Source: Micromonospora sediminicola
GTDB taxonomy: Bacteria; Actinomycetota; Actinomycetes; Mycobacteriales; Micromonosporaceae
Direction: 5' to 3'
NCBI RefSeq assembly: GCF_900089585.1
Contig: NZ_FLRH01000003.1
Location: 2,618,501-2,682,500 of the forward strand
DNA: 64,000 nt
The translations under genes were made by a program, and so were the position numbers. Positions 17,723-27,675 of the stretch are shown here, in pieces (position 1 is the first letter of the stretch; every line of letters begins with the position of its first letter). The notes below the pieces were generated by a model. The model saw only the letters and a list, made by a program, of their open reading frames with translations. It did no database searches and had not been told where the DNA came from.

Positions 17723-20629
17723 ATGAGACTTCTGGCCAGACGTCGCCGTACGGCGATGGTCGCCGCCACCGCCCTCGCCATCGGCGGGGTGGCCCTGCCC
17801 GCGAGCTCCGCGCAGGCCGCACCGGCCTGCGACGTGACCTACGCGACCAGCGACTGGAGCACCGGCTTCACCGCCACCGTCACCATCAAGAACCTGGGTG
17901 ACGCCCTGAACAACTGGTCGCTGAAGTTCGCCTTCCCGAACAGCAGCCAGCGGGTCACCCAGGGCTGGTCGGCGAAGTGGAGCCAGTCCGGCAGCGAGGT
18001 CACCGCGACCAACGAGTCGTGGAACGGCAGCCTGCCCACCGGCGCGTCCACCAGCATCGGCTTCAACGGCAGCTACAGCGGCAGCAACCCGAAGCCCACC
18101 GCCTTCACGCTCAACGGTGTCGCCTGCAACGGCGCCACCACCAACCAGCCGCCGACGGTCTCCCTCGGCGTGCCGGCCGGCCCGTTCGAGGCGCCGGCGG
18201 ACGTCCCGCTGACCGCGACCGCCAGCGACCCCGACGGGACCATCAGCAAGGTCGAGTTCTACCGCAACGGCCTGCTGGTCAACACCGACACCACCGCGCC
18301 GTACGGCTACGACCTGCTCGACCTGCCGGCCGGCAGCTACACGGTGCAGGCCAAGGCGTACGACAACGCCGGCGGCAGCGCGACCGCGGAGAAGTCGTTC
18401 ACGGTCAGCGCGGCCACCGGGCCGAAGCTGGTCGCCACCCCGTCGGCGGTGAGCGTCGAGGAGGGCGGCAGCGCCACGGTGCGGTACACCCTCAGCGCGG
18501 CGCCCAGCGCCAACGTCCCGGTGACCCTCGCCGTCACCGGGGACAGCGACATCACCGTCTCGCCGGCCACGCTGACGCTCACCCCGAGCAACTGGAGCAC
18601 CGGCGTCACCGCCACCGTCTCCGCCGCGGAGGACGCCGACACCGCCGGCGGCACCGCCACGGTGACCGCGTCGGCCACCGGCTTCGCCCCGGTCGCGGTG
18701 GTCGCCACCGAGGTCGACAACGACACCCCGGGCGGCGACAACGCCTACATCAAGAAGTTCCTCGACCAGTACGGCAAGATCAAGAACTCGGGCTACTTCA
18801 GCCCCGAGGGCGTGCCGTACCACTCGATCGAGACGCTGATCGTCGAGGCGCCCGACCACGGGCACGAGACCACGTCCGAGGCGTTCAGCTTCTGGCTCTG
18901 GCTGGAGGCGCAGTACGGCCGGGTCACCCAGAACTGGGCCCCGTTCAACAACGCCTGGACCGTGATGGAGAAGTACATCATCCCCAGCCACGCGGACCAG
19001 GCCACGGCGGGCGCGCCGGGCACCCCGCAGTACGCGGCCGAGCACAACCTGCCCAGCCAGTACCCGTCGGCGCTGGAGGCCAGCGTCCCGGTCGGCCAGG
19101 ACCCGCTGCGCTCGGAGCTGCAGTCCACCTACGGCACCGGTGACATCTACGGCATGCACTGGCTGCTCGACGTGGACAACACCTACGGCTTCGGCCGCTG
19201 CGGCGACGGCACCACCAAGCCCGCGTACATCAACACGTTCCAGCGGGGCACCCAGGAGTCGGTGTGGGAGACCGTGCCGCAGCCGTCCTGCGACACGTTC
19301 AAGCACGGCGGTCCGAACGGTTACCTGGACCTGTTCGTCAAGGAGTCCAGCGCCCCGGCCAAGCAGTGGAAGTACACCAACGCGCCGGACGCCGACGCCC
19401 GGGCCGTGCAGGCCGCCTACTGGGCGCTGACCTGGGCCAAGGCGCAGGGCAAGGAGGCCGACGTGGCGGCCACCGTGGCCAAGGCCGCGAAGATGGGCGA
19501 CTACCTGCGCTACGCGTTGTTCGACAAGTACTTCAAGAAGATCGGCAACTGCGTCGGGGCGTCCACCTGCCCGGCCGGCAGCGGCCGCGACTCGGCGCAC
19601 TACCTGCTCTCCTGGTACTACGCCTGGGGTGGCGCGTACGACGCCTCGCAGAACTGGTCGTGGCGGATCGGCTCCAGCCACAACCACTTCGGCTACCAGA
19701 ACCCGTTCGCGGCATGGGCGATGACCAACGTCGCCGAGCTGAAGCCGAAGTCGCCGACCGCGGTCTCCGACTGGCAGAAGAGCCTGGACCGGCAGCTGGA
19801 GTTCTACACCTGGCTGCAGTCCGCCGAGGGCGGCATCGCCGGTGGCGCCACCAACAGCTGGGACGGCAGCTACGCCCAGCCGCCGGCCGGCACCGCCACC
19901 TTCTACGGCATGTTCTACGACGTCGACCCGGTCTACAACGACCCGCCGTCCAACCAGTGGTTCGGCATGCAGGCCTGGTCGATGCAGCGCATCGCCGAGC
20001 TGTACCTGCAGACCGGCAACGCCAAGGCCAAGGCGCTGCTGGACAAGTGGGTGCCGTGGGCGATCGCCAACACCACGACCGGCGCCAACTGGTCGATCCC
20101 GTCGGACATGAAGTGGACCGGCCAGCCGGCCAACTGGAACCCGACCAGCCCGCAGCCGAACACCAACCTGCACGTCGAGGTGACGGTCAAGGGCCAGGAC
20201 GTCGGCGTCGCCGCCGCCTACGCCCGCACGCTCATCGCGTACGCGGCCAAGTCCGGCAACACCGCGGCGAAGACCACCGCCAAGGGTCTGCTGGACGCGC
20301 TGTCGGCGGCCGCCGACAGCAAGGGCGTCTCGATGCCGGAGAAGCGCGGCGACTACAAGCGCTTCGACGACGTCTACAACGCCGCCGACGGGCAGGGCCT
20401 CTACGTGCCCTCCGGCTGGACCGGGAAGATGCCCAACGGCGACGCGATCGCCAGCGGCAAGAGCTTCCTGGACATCCGGTCGTTCTACAAGAACGACCCG
20501 GACTGGCCCAAGGTGCAGGCGTACCTGGACGGCGGCGCGGAGCCGGTCTTCAACTACCACCGGTTCTGGGCCCAGGCGGACGTCGCGATGGCGTACGCCG
20601 ACTACGGCACCTACTTCCCGCAGGGATGA
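17723..20629 (+). CDS. Secreted GH48 cellulase with CBM2 and Ig-like modules
   Basis: 968 residues from ATG 17723 (GAGGAGA upstream). Signal peptide about 1-33 ending in ALPASSAQA. CBM2 cellulose-binding module about 34-136, an Ig-like (Big_7) domain about 143-229 (PDGTISKVEFYRNGLLV), a Calx-beta-like domain about 232-333, then the GH48 catalytic domain from about 340. The conserved acid is E382 in HGHETTSEA; WRIGSSHNHFGYQNP and NWSIPSDMKWTGQPANWNP are GH48 marks. A processive, reducing-end exocellulase acting on crystalline cellulose outside the cell and releasing cellobiose for the divergently encoded GH1 enzyme. Two CebR-like operators upstream imply induction by cello-oligosaccharides. 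Confidence 0.95.
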   Translation: MRLLARRRRTAMVAATALAIGGVALPASSAQAAPACDVTYATSDWSTGFTATVTIKNLGDALNNWSLKFAFPNSSQRVTQGWSAKWSQSGSEVTATNESWNGSLPTGASTSIGFNGSYSGSNPKPTAFTLNGVACNGATTNQPPTVSLGVPAGPFEAPADVPLTATASDPDGTISKVEFYRNGLLVNTDTTAPYGYDLLDLPAGSYTVQAKAYDNAGGSATAEKSFTVSAATGPKLVATPSAVSVEEGGSATVRYTLSAAPSANVPVTLAVTGDSDITVSPATLTLTPSNWSTGVTATVSAAEDADTAGGTATVTASATGFAPVAVVATEVDNDTPGGDNAYIKKFLDQYGKIKNSGYFSPEGVPYHSIETLIVEAPDHGHETTSEAFSFWLWLEAQYGRVTQNWAPFNNAWTVMEKYIIPSHADQATAGAPGTPQYAAEHNLPSQYPSALEASVPVGQDPLRSELQSTYGTGDIYGMHWLLDVDNTYGFGRCGDGTTKPAYINTFQRGTQESVWETVPQPSCDTFKHGGPNGYLDLFVKESSAPAKQWKYTNAPDADARAVQAAYWALTWAKAQGKEADVAATVAKAAKMGDYLRYALFDKYFKKIGNCVGASTCPAGSGRDSAHYLLSWYYAWGGAYDASQNWSWRIGSSHNHFGYQNPFAAWAMTNVAELKPKSPTAVSDWQKSLDRQLEFYTWLQSAEGGIAGGATNSWDGSYAQPPAGTATFYGMFYDVDPVYNDPPSNQWFGMQAWSMQRIAELYLQTGNAKAKALLDKWVPWAIANTTTGANWSIPSDMKWTGQPANWNPTSPQPNTNLHVEVTVKGQDVGVAAAYARTLIAYAAKSGNTAAKTTAKGLLDALSAAADSKGVSMPEKRGDYKRFDDVYNAADGQGLYVPSGWTGKMPNGDAIASGKSFLDIRSFYKNDPDWPKVQAYLDGGAEPVFNYHRFWAQADVAMAYADYGTYFPQG

Positions 20630-20636
20630 GATGACC

Positions 20637-20676
20637 CCTCCTCCGTGGGCGGGGTCCGCCCCGCCCACGGAGGAGG
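20637..20676 (+). terminator. GH48 terminator
   Basis: Perfect 18-bp stem (CCTCCTCCGTGGGCGGGG) closing a TCCG tetraloop, 8 bp after the stop. Confidence 0.93.
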
Positions 20677-20917
20677 CCGCCCCGGCCGATGGGGGAACGG
20701 AGCGGCCGGGTCGGCGGACGGCCTGACGCCCACGGTCAGGCCGGGTGGGCCGGCCGTCCGGACGACGCAGCGGACGGACCGGCCCACCACTCCGCCCGGG
20801 GACCACCCATGGCGCGAAAAGGCACGGAAAAATCAGCGCTCCACGGGATCACATCCGTGGCGCGGACGGAGTAACGTATTTCACGGAGAGGCCGCTCCCC
20901 CCGTGGCGGCCTCTCCA

Positions 20918-21613
20918 CTACTTTTCCGGGGCCGTCGCCGGCTCCCCGTCCGGATCGGGCGCGACCAGCGGGTGTCGTGGTCCCGGGTGTCCGGGCGGCA
21001 GCGACCGGCTGACCACCACCCAGCTCGCGGCCAGCGCCGCCGCGATCAGCGGCCAGGTCAGCGCCGCCCGCGTCACGGTCAACGCCACCACCCGCCCGTC
21101 CAACCAGAGCGGCACGAAGACCGCCACCCGCAGCACGTAGGTGGCCGTCCACACCCAGCTGCCCCGGCCGTACGCCCGCAGCAGCGCCGGGTCGCGGCGC
21201 CACCGGGCCCGCTGGCGCAACGCCACCCCGACCACCACGCCGAGCAGTGGCCAGCGCACCACGATGCTGACCGCCCAGGCCAGCGCGCTGGCCGCGTTGG
21301 AGGCGATCTGGAGCAGGAAGAAGTCGGCGGCCCGGCCGGTGCGCACCGCGATCAGCGCGGCCACGCAGACCGCGAGCAGACCGATCAGGACCGAGCGCGG
21401 GCGGTCGCCGCGCCGCCACCGCCAACCGGCCACGGCGGCGCCGGTCAGCACCGCGGCGAGCACGCCTCCCCACAGCCCGCCGAGCACCCAGCCGAGCCCG
21501 AACGCGAGCGGGGGCAGCGTCGCGTCCACCGCGCCCCGCCGCCCGCCGAGCAGGTCGGCCAGCGACTCCGGGCGCGGCTCGGCGGGCCGTTCCCGTTCCG
21601 GTCCGCCGGTCAC
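20918..21613 (-). CDS. DUF3159 membrane protein
   Basis: 231 residues from GTG 21613 with AGGAGG six bases upstream. [52 protein letters not shown] and RAYGRGSWVW are family marks. Five to six membrane helices are visible. Function unknown; in many actinobacteria it is a conserved single-copy membrane protein. Divergent from the PAP2 gene over 87 bp. Confidence 0.9.
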   Translation of the reverse strand: MTGGPERERPAEPRPESLADLLGGRRGAVDATLPPLAFGLGWVLGGLWGGVLAAVLTGAAVAGWRWRRGDRPRSVLIGLLAVCVAALIAVRTGRAADFFLLQIASNAASALAWAVSIVVRWPLLGVVVGVALRQRARWRRDPALLRAYGRGSWVWTATYVLRVAVFVPLWLDGRVVALTVTRAALTWPLIAAALAASWVVVSRSLPPGHPGPRHPLVAPDPDGEPATAPEK

Positions 21614-21700
21614 CTGCCACCTCCTCCGATCGCCCCGCCTCAACCTACGCCGGGATCCGGGGCGCTCCCGCGCGCGCCGGACCGGGCCGACCGCTAAGTT

Positions 21701-22588
21701 GTGCGGGTGCGGGAGACGGCGAGGGGTTGGACGGCGGTCTGGTTGGTCGTACTGGCCCTGACCCAGACAGCGATGTTCGTGCTGGTGTGGCGGTTCGCCG
21801 TGCACAGCGAGCTGGGCCAGTGGCTGGACACGGTCGCGTTGACCGGCAACCGGATCGGCCAGGACCGCATCGACGGTCCGGTGGACACGCTCCTCAACGC
21901 CATGTCGGTGGTGTCGCTGCTGGTCGCGACCGCGGTGATCGGCTTCATCGCGTTGATCCGTGGCCGCAAGGCGCTCGCGGTCACCGCCACACTGCTCATC
22001 GCCGGGGCGAACGTGAGCACCCAGCTGCTCAAGTACTACCTGACCCGACCGGACTTCGGTGTCGACCCGGAACGGGCCGCCGCCGGCAACAGCCTGCCCA
22101 GCGGGCACACCGCGGTGGCGGCGTCGGTGGCGATCGCGCTGATCCTGGTGCTGCCGCGGCAGGTGCGGGTGGCCGGCGCGTTCCTCGGCGCCGGGTACGC
22201 GGCCGCCGCCGGGGTCGCCACGCTCTCCGCCGGCTGGCACCGGCCCAGTGACGCGGTCGCCGCGTACCTGGTGGTGGGCGCGTGGGCCGCGGCGGCCGGG
22301 CTGGTGCTGCTGTTCTTCCAGCGGGAACAGGCGGTGGTGGAGCCGGGCGACGCGCACCGGCTGGGCGCCGCCGTGCTCGGCGTCGCCGGCGCGGTGGCCC
22401 TGCTGGGCTCCGCGCTGGCGCTGTCCTGGTTGGTCGACCGTTCCACCGTCGCCGTCGAGGAACTCGGCCGCCGTCCGCTCTTCATCGGGTACGCGGGCAG
22501 CGCGGCCGGCATCGCCGGCACGATCGCCGTGGTGGCCGCGTTGGTGCTCGCCGTGGTGCACCGGCTGGTGCCCCGGTGGAAGGGCTGA
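21701..22588 (+). CDS. PAP2-family phosphatase, integral membrane
   Basis: 295 residues. The three catalytic motifs are present: KYYLTRPDF, PSGHT and SAGWHRPSD, within about seven membrane helices. Likely a lipid phosphate or undecaprenyl-diphosphate-type phosphatase acting on the outer membrane face. No clear ribosome site; GTG 21701 or 21707 are both possible. Overlaps the next gene. Confidence 0.88.
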   Translation: MRVRETARGWTAVWLVVLALTQTAMFVLVWRFAVHSELGQWLDTVALTGNRIGQDRIDGPVDTLLNAMSVVSLLVATAVIGFIALIRGRKALAVTATLLIAGANVSTQLLKYYLTRPDFGVDPERAAAGNSLPSGHTAVAASVAIALILVLPRQVRVAGAFLGAGYAAAAGVATLSAGWHRPSDAVAAYLVVGAWAAAAGLVLLFFQREQAVVEPGDAHRLGAAVLGVAGAVALLGSALALSWLVDRSTVAVEELGRRPLFIGYAGSAAGIAGTIAVVAALVLAVVHRLVPRWKG

Positions 22589-23268
22589 GTACGCCGGTGG
22601 AACCGGCACGGGCGGCGTTCCGGGACGAGTGCGCCCGGCTGGAGCGGGTGCTGCACGGCCTCGACGAGGCGGCGCTGGACCGGCCCACACCGTGCCCGCC
22701 CTGGCTGGTGCGGGACCTGCTCGCGCACGTGGGCACCGGGGCCGGCCGGCTCGCCGGGATGCTCGCCGAGCCCGCGCCACCGCGCGCTGAGGTGGACGCG
22801 GCCGGCTACTTCGGCGCGGCCAAGTTCAGCCCGCCGGTCGACCGGGAGCGGATCGACGGGGCGCGGCGGGCCGCCCGGGAGCTGCCCGACGTGACCGAGG
22901 TGGCGCGGGAGTTCGGCCGGGCCTGGCGGGCCACCGACACGGCGGTGGCCGACGCGCCCGTCGGCCGGGTGGTGCGGACCCGGCACGGTGACGCGATGGC
23001 GGTGGGCGAGTTCCTGCGTACCCGGGTGGTGGAGGTCGCGGTGCACGGCCTGGACCTGGCCGACGCGCTCGACCGGTCGCCCTGGACCACGCCGGCCGCG
23101 GCGGCCGTGGTCGTCGACGTGCTCACCGGCGGGCGGCCGGTGCCGGCCCGGCTCGGCTGGGACGCGCTCACCGTGCTGCGCAAGGCCACCGGCCGGCTGC
23201 CGGTGACCGACGCCGAGCGGACGGCGCTGGCGGAGGCCGGCATCCGCCGGCTGGCGTTCGGCGGCTGA
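22576..23268 (+). CDS. Maleylpyruvate isomerase N-terminal (DinB-like) domain protein
   Basis: About 230 residues; start either GTG 22576 (overlapping PAP2) or GTG 22597. FRDECARLERVLHGLDEAALDRPTPCPPWLVRDLLAHVG and later LRTRVVEVAVHGLDLADAL fit the mycothiol-dependent maleylpyruvate isomerase fold, a four-helix metal-binding bundle with spaced His residues. In actinobacteria such proteins are often mycothiol-dependent thiol transferases; the substrate is unknown. Confidence 0.82.
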   Translation: MEGLSTPVEPARAAFRDECARLERVLHGLDEAALDRPTPCPPWLVRDLLAHVGTGAGRLAGMLAEPAPPRAEVDAAGYFGAAKFSPPVDRERIDGARRAARELPDVTEVAREFGRAWRATDTAVADAPVGRVVRTRHGDAMAVGEFLRTRVVEVAVHGLDLADALDRSPWTTPAAAAVVVDVLTGGRPVPARLGWDALTVLRKATGRLPVTDAERTALAEAGIRRLAFGG

Positions 23269-23274
23269 CGCCGG

Positions 23275-24114
23275 TCAGGCCGACGCGGCACGCCGCAGGT
23301 GCTCCAGCACGATCGGATCGATCCGGCCGGGCACGAACCGTTCCTCCAGGTTCTCCAGGCCGGACCAGGCGGCGAGCGCGTCGTCCAGGCCCGCCGGGCC
23401 GACCGGGTGACCGGCGGCGGCGAGCAGGTCCGCCACCTCGACGGCGAGCGGGCCGGTCAGGTCGCGCAGGGTGGCCGGGTCGGGGCGACCGAAGATCATG
23501 GTGTGGATGCCGAGCAGGCGACCCAGCTCGGCGACCGGGTCCGGGTGGTCGTCCACCCGCAGGTCGACCAGTTCGTCGCCGGTGCCCGCGTAGCCGCCGT
23601 GCCGCTGCACGACGAGCAGGGCGGCGCTCTGCCGGCCGCGTCGGTCGCCGCCGGCCCGGTCGCCGGCGGTGAGCGCGGCGAACAACCGCTGCGGGAACGG
23701 CAGGTCGGTGTCGGTGAGCCAGGCGTCGCGCAGCGCGTCGATCACCTGCGGGCCGGTCAGGATGTTTCCCTGCGCGGCCCACCCGTCGCCGGCCTGACCG
23801 CCGGCCCACGGGTGGCAGCGCGGCCCGGTCCAGGTGGCCCCGACGCCGGTCGCCCCGACCACGCCGAGCTGCCGGTCGTCGCGTCCCGGGTCGGCGGCCA
23901 CCAGACCGGCCACCACGTCCACGGCGGGGACGCCGGTGCGCAGCAGGGCGAGCGCCTGCGCCCGGTAGGCGAGGTTGGCGTGCGCCTGCGTGGCCACCGC
24001 CCCGACCTGCGCCTCGGCGGCCGGCACCAACGCCCCGGCGGCGAGGAACCGGCTGGCCACGGCCACGCCGTAGAGCTGCCCGTCGGCGGATCGGGCGACG
24101 AGCGAGAAGGTCAC
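23275..24114 (-). CDS. DUF1028 protein, Ntn-hydrolase-like
   Basis: 279 residues. MTFSLVARSADGQLYGVAVASRF, GAVATQAHANLAYR, AAQGNILTG and RVDDHPDPVAEL define the DUF1028 family. The N-terminal Thr2 after Met resembles an Ntn nucleophile, so an amidohydrolase-type activity is plausible. No signal peptide. Convergent with the preceding gene with a 6-bp gap. Confidence 0.9.
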   Translation of the reverse strand: MTFSLVARSADGQLYGVAVASRFLAAGALVPAAEAQVGAVATQAHANLAYRAQALALLRTGVPAVDVVAGLVAADPGRDDRQLGVVGATGVGATWTGPRCHPWAGGQAGDGWAAQGNILTGPQVIDALRDAWLTDTDLPFPQRLFAALTAGDRAGGDRRGRQSAALLVVQRHGGYAGTGDELVDLRVDDHPDPVAELGRLLGIHTMIFGRPDPATLRDLTGPLAVEVADLLAAAGHPVGPAGLDDALAAWSGLENLEERFVPGRIDPIVLEHLRRAASA

Positions 24115-24177
24115 GCGCGGATCGTAGCCCGCGGGTGGGGGCGTCGTCCCGCACCGACCGAAGCGCGTGGGCGACGG

Positions 24178-25389
24178 TCAGAACGGCGGCGCGGCGGCCT
24201 CCGGCGGCCGGCCCCAGGCGCGCCGGGCGTCGGCCACCGCGACCGCCACCAGCACCACGACCGCGACGCTCGCCGCGACCAGCGGCGCGGTCCGCAGCAA
24301 CAACGGCACGGGCAGCAGCAACGCGGCGATCGCCACCAGCCGGGACGGGGACACGCGGCCGAACACCTCGTACTCGAACCGGGCCCGGCCGGCGAGGAAC
24401 AGCGCCGGGCCGCCCAGGATCATGGCCAGCCAGGGCAACTCGTTGTGCCCGGTCGGGTGTTCGATGACCAACTCGTAACCGATCGCGGTGGCCACCACGC
24501 CGATCACCATGACCAGGTGGGTGTCGGCGGCGGAACGGCCGATGGTGGCCGGGTGCGCGGCCCTTGTCACCGCCTCGCCGAGGATCTGCCCGGCCCGCTG
24601 CACGTAGATCCGCCACAGCAGGATCGAGGTGGCCAGCGCGAACGCGAACGCCGCGACGGTGGTCGGCTGGGTCGGCACGCCGGTGAACGTCCAACCGGCG
24701 AGCAGGATCGTCTCGCCGAGCGCGACCAGGAAGAACTGCTGGTAGCGCTCGGACAGGTGCTCGCCGTGGATGTCCCACCGGGAGAGCGTCGAGCGGCCCA
24801 GGCCGGGCACCGGCCAGCCGAACCGGGCGGCCAGGTATTCCACCAGCAGCGCGAGCGTCCAGAGCACCACCCGGGCGTCGACCGGCAGCACCGCGCCGGC
24901 GAGCCAGAGCACGCCCGTGGCGCAGAACGTGATCAACATGCGCAGCTTCAACCGGCGGTACTGGAGCTTGCGCAGCACGAGCATGAGGATCGCGGGCCGG
25001 CTCACCTGCGCCACCACGTACGCGACGGCGAACGGCAGGCCGTTCTCGCTGAACGCGCGGGGGATCGCCACCCCCATCACCATCGCCGAGAGCAGCGCGG
25101 TGATCACGATGATCTGCAACCACAGGTGGTACGGGTCGTACCGGCTGGTCGTCCACGCCGTGCCCTGCCAGACCGCCCAGAGCGCGAACAGCAGCAGCAG
25201 CGTCTTGCCGCCACCGGTCACCGCGGACCAGTTCGTCTGGCCGCCCTCCAGCGCCAGGTCCTCGAAGGCGCGTGCGGAGATCCGGGTCAGCGCGAACACG
25301 TAGACCAGGTCGAAGAAGAGTTCCAGGAAGGTCGCCCGGCCCCCGTCACCGTCGGTCGCGCGCAGCGCGGCGGGCTCGGCGACCTTCAC
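24178..25389 (-). CDS. Low temperature requirement protein A (LtrA) family membrane protein
   Basis: 403 residues from GTG 25389 (GGGAG upstream); a GTG at 25434 would add 15 residues. ATFLELFFDLVYVFALTRIS and the FTSRYDPY-like segment (TSRYDPYHLW), plus about ten membrane helices, fit LtrA. The name comes from a Listeria mutant phenotype; the biochemical role is unknown. Confidence 0.9.
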   Translation of the reverse strand: MKVAEPAALRATDGDGGRATFLELFFDLVYVFALTRISARAFEDLALEGGQTNWSAVTGGGKTLLLLFALWAVWQGTAWTTSRYDPYHLWLQIIVITALLSAMVMGVAIPRAFSENGLPFAVAYVVAQVSRPAILMLVLRKLQYRRLKLRMLITFCATGVLWLAGAVLPVDARVVLWTLALLVEYLAARFGWPVPGLGRSTLSRWDIHGEHLSERYQQFFLVALGETILLAGWTFTGVPTQPTTVAAFAFALATSILLWRIYVQRAGQILGEAVTRAAHPATIGRSAADTHLVMVIGVVATAIGYELVIEHPTGHNELPWLAMILGGPALFLAGRARFEYEVFGRVSPSRLVAIAALLLPVPLLLRTAPLVAASVAVVVLVAVAVADARRAWGRPPEAAAPPF

Positions 25390-25516
25390 CGTCGTCTCCC
25401 GTCCCCGATCCCGCTCACCCGGCAGTCGTAACACTCTTTCCGGGCGTCATGGTGCGGATCGGTCGTATCGGTGGAGGATCTTGCTCCCGGCGGTGGTGGA
25501 CGGGCACGATCGACAG

Positions 25517-26515
25517 GTGACGAACCGATGGGGTATGACCGTACCGCTGGGCGGCATCCCGCTCGCCGACCACGCCGCCGTCTACGCGGCCCTCGACCAC
25601 GCCGGGTTCACCGACGTCTGGTCGTCGGAGGTGGCCGGGACCGACGCGTTCACCCCGCTCGCGCTCGCCGCCGCCTGGGCGCCCCGGCTCCGCCTCGGCA
25701 CCGCGATCACCCCGGCCTTCACCCGGGGCCCGGGGCTGCTCGCGATGAGCGCCGCCGCCCTGGCCGAGGCCGCGCCGGGCCGGTTCGCGCTCGGCGTCGG
25801 CGCCTCGTCGCCGGTGGTGGTGCGGGACTGGAACGCGGTGGCGTACGACGAGCCGTTCAAGCGGACCCGGGACGTGCTGCGCTTCCTGCGGGCCGCGTTG
25901 CGCGGCGAGACCGTCGACGGGGCGTTCGACACGTTCGCGGTCCGGCGGTTCACGCTGGAGCGTCCGCCGGCCGTGCCGCCGCCGGTCCTGCTGGCCGCGC
26001 TGCGCCCCGGCATGCTGCGACTCGCCGCCGCCGAGGCCGACGGGGTGATCCTCAACTGGCTCGCCGCCGAGGACGTGCCGACCGCCGTCGCCGAGCTGGG
26101 CGAGCGCCGTCCCGGCTTCGAGGTCGCCGCGCGGATCTTCGTCTGCCCCACCGAGGACGCCGGGTACGCCCGCGCCCTGGGCCGCCGCCTGATCACCGGC
26201 TACCTCACCGTGCCCGCGTACGCCGCCTTCCACCGCTGGCTGGGTCGGCAGGAGACGCTGGGCCCGATGTGGCGGGCGTGGGAGGCGGGGGACCGCCGGG
26301 GCGCCGCCGCCGCGGTCCCGGACGAGGTGGTCGACGCGCTCGTGCTGCACGGCTCGCCCGAGCAGTGCGTGGCCGGCGCCCGCCGGTACGCCGCGCACGG
26401 CGTTGACGTGCCGGTGCTGGCGGTGCTGCCCACCCCGGAGACGACCGAGGGCGGCGCGGACGCCTGGGCCGGTCTGCTGCCCCGGCTCGGCGTCGACGCG
26501 ACGGAGGTGGCCTGA
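25517..26515 (+). CDS. LLM-class F420-dependent oxidoreductase
   Basis: 332 residues from GTG 25517 (ATG 25535 also possible). Luciferase-like barrel motifs LGGIPLADHAAVYAALDHAGFTDVW, RLRLGTAITPAFTRGP, RFALGVGASSPVVVRDWN and ADGVILNW are typical of the TIGR03841-like F420 subgroup. It probably uses reduced F420 for a hydride transfer; the substrate is unknown. The SDR gene follows by one base, suggesting a two-enzyme pathway. Confidence 0.88.
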   Translation: MTNRWGMTVPLGGIPLADHAAVYAALDHAGFTDVWSSEVAGTDAFTPLALAAAWAPRLRLGTAITPAFTRGPGLLAMSAAALAEAAPGRFALGVGASSPVVVRDWNAVAYDEPFKRTRDVLRFLRAALRGETVDGAFDTFAVRRFTLERPPAVPPPVLLAALRPGMLRLAAAEADGVILNWLAAEDVPTAVAELGERRPGFEVAARIFVCPTEDAGYARALGRRLITGYLTVPAYAAFHRWLGRQETLGPMWRAWEAGDRRGAAAAVPDEVVDALVLHGSPEQCVAGARRYAAHGVDVPVLAVLPTPETTEGGADAWAGLLPRLGVDATEVA

Positions 26516-26516
26516 G

Positions 26517-27317
26517 ATGAACCTGACCGACCGGGTGGTCGTGATCACCGGTGGGGCCGGCGGGATCGGCGCGGCGCTGGGCCGGCGGTTCGCCGCCGAG
26601 GGCGCCGCCGCCGTCGTGCTGGCCGACCTGGCCGCCGACGCGGCCCGCGCGGCGGCCGAGGCGATCGGCCCGGTGGCGTCCGGGGTCGCACTCGACGTCA
26701 CCGACGAGGCGGCGGTACGCGCGCTGGTCGACGAGACCGAGCGCCGCCACGGCCGGATCGACCTGTTCTGCGCGAATGCCGGCGTGGCCACCGGCGGCGG
26801 CATCGACGCGCCGGACGCCGACTGGGACCGGGCCTGGCGGGTGAACGTGCTCGGTCACCTGCACAGCGCCCGGGCCGTGCTGCCCGGCATGCTGCGCCGG
26901 GGGCAGGGCCACCTGCTGCTCACCTGTTCGGCCGCCGGGGTGCTGACCGCGGTCGGAGACGCCCCGTACACCGCCACCAAGCACGCGGCGGTCGGCTTCG
27001 CCGAGTGGCTGGCCATCACCTACCGCGACGCCGGCATCCGGGTCAGCGCGCTCTGCCCGCAGGGCGTGGACACGCCGATGCTCGCCGACGGTCTCGCCGA
27101 GGGGCACCTGGGCGCCCGGGTGATCGCCGCGTCCGGCGCGATCCTCACCCCGGACCAGGTCGCCGACACCGTCGTCGCCGGGCTGGCCGAGGAACGGTTC
27201 CTGATCCTGCCCCACCCGGAGGTGGCCGACTACGCCCGCCGCCGGGCCGAGGACCCGGACGGCTGGCAGGCCGGGCTGCGCAAGCTCGTCCGCAAGCTGC
27301 GCGCCGCCGATCGCTGA
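26517..27317 (+). CDS. Short-chain dehydrogenase/reductase
   Basis: 266 residues, ATG 26517 with GGAGGTGG upstream. Classic SDR: cofactor motif TGGAGGIG at 11-18, NAG (ANAGVA), Ser in TCSAAG and catalytic Y-x-x-x-K in YTATK. The Asp of VLADLAAD suggests NAD preference. Cotranscribed with the F420 enzyme. Confidence 0.92.
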   Translation: MNLTDRVVVITGGAGGIGAALGRRFAAEGAAAVVLADLAADAARAAAEAIGPVASGVALDVTDEAAVRALVDETERRHGRIDLFCANAGVATGGGIDAPDADWDRAWRVNVLGHLHSARAVLPGMLRRGQGHLLLTCSAAGVLTAVGDAPYTATKHAAVGFAEWLAITYRDAGIRVSALCPQGVDTPMLADGLAEGHLGARVIAASGAILTPDQVADTVVAGLAEERFLILPHPEVADYARRRAEDPDGWQAGLRKLVRKLRAADR

Positions 27318-27420
27318 CCGAGGTGCCGGCGCGCGTCCCGGGTCATGTGCGGTCTGCCGGTGCCGGCGCGGCCTCCCAGTGCCGCCGGAACCGGTCGCCG
27401 GTCCCGGCGGAATCGTGCCG

Positions 27421-27447
27421 GTGCCGCCGGTGCCGCCGGTGCCGCCC
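27421..27447. repeat. GTGCCGCCG microrepeat
   Basis: Three tandem 9-bp units, with GTGCCG just before. Confidence 0.85.
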
Positions 27448-27550
27448 CGGCCCGTGTCTCGTGGCGCTGCCTTTCGAGCTGAGTCGTTGGTGATATCGCG
27501 CCGAGGCGGCCCAAGGCCGTGCGGATCCCGAGCCGCCGAGATCGTCGGCC

Positions 27551-27675
27551 GGCACGGGCGCGCGCCGTGGGCATCGACGCGACGCCGTCCGGCAGGGGTG
27601 AGTCGGTCGAGATCGCGGCGGGCACGGGCGGGCGCTGTGGGCATCGACGTGACGCCGTCCGGCAGGGGTGAGTCG
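27551..27675. repeat. 55-bp direct repeat pair
   Basis: Copies 27551-27605 and 27621-27675 differ at three positions and are separated by 15 bp. The end of copy two (GAGTCGTT then TGATATC, 27670-27686) also matches 27481-27497, so a REP-like family unit is likely. Confidence 0.85.
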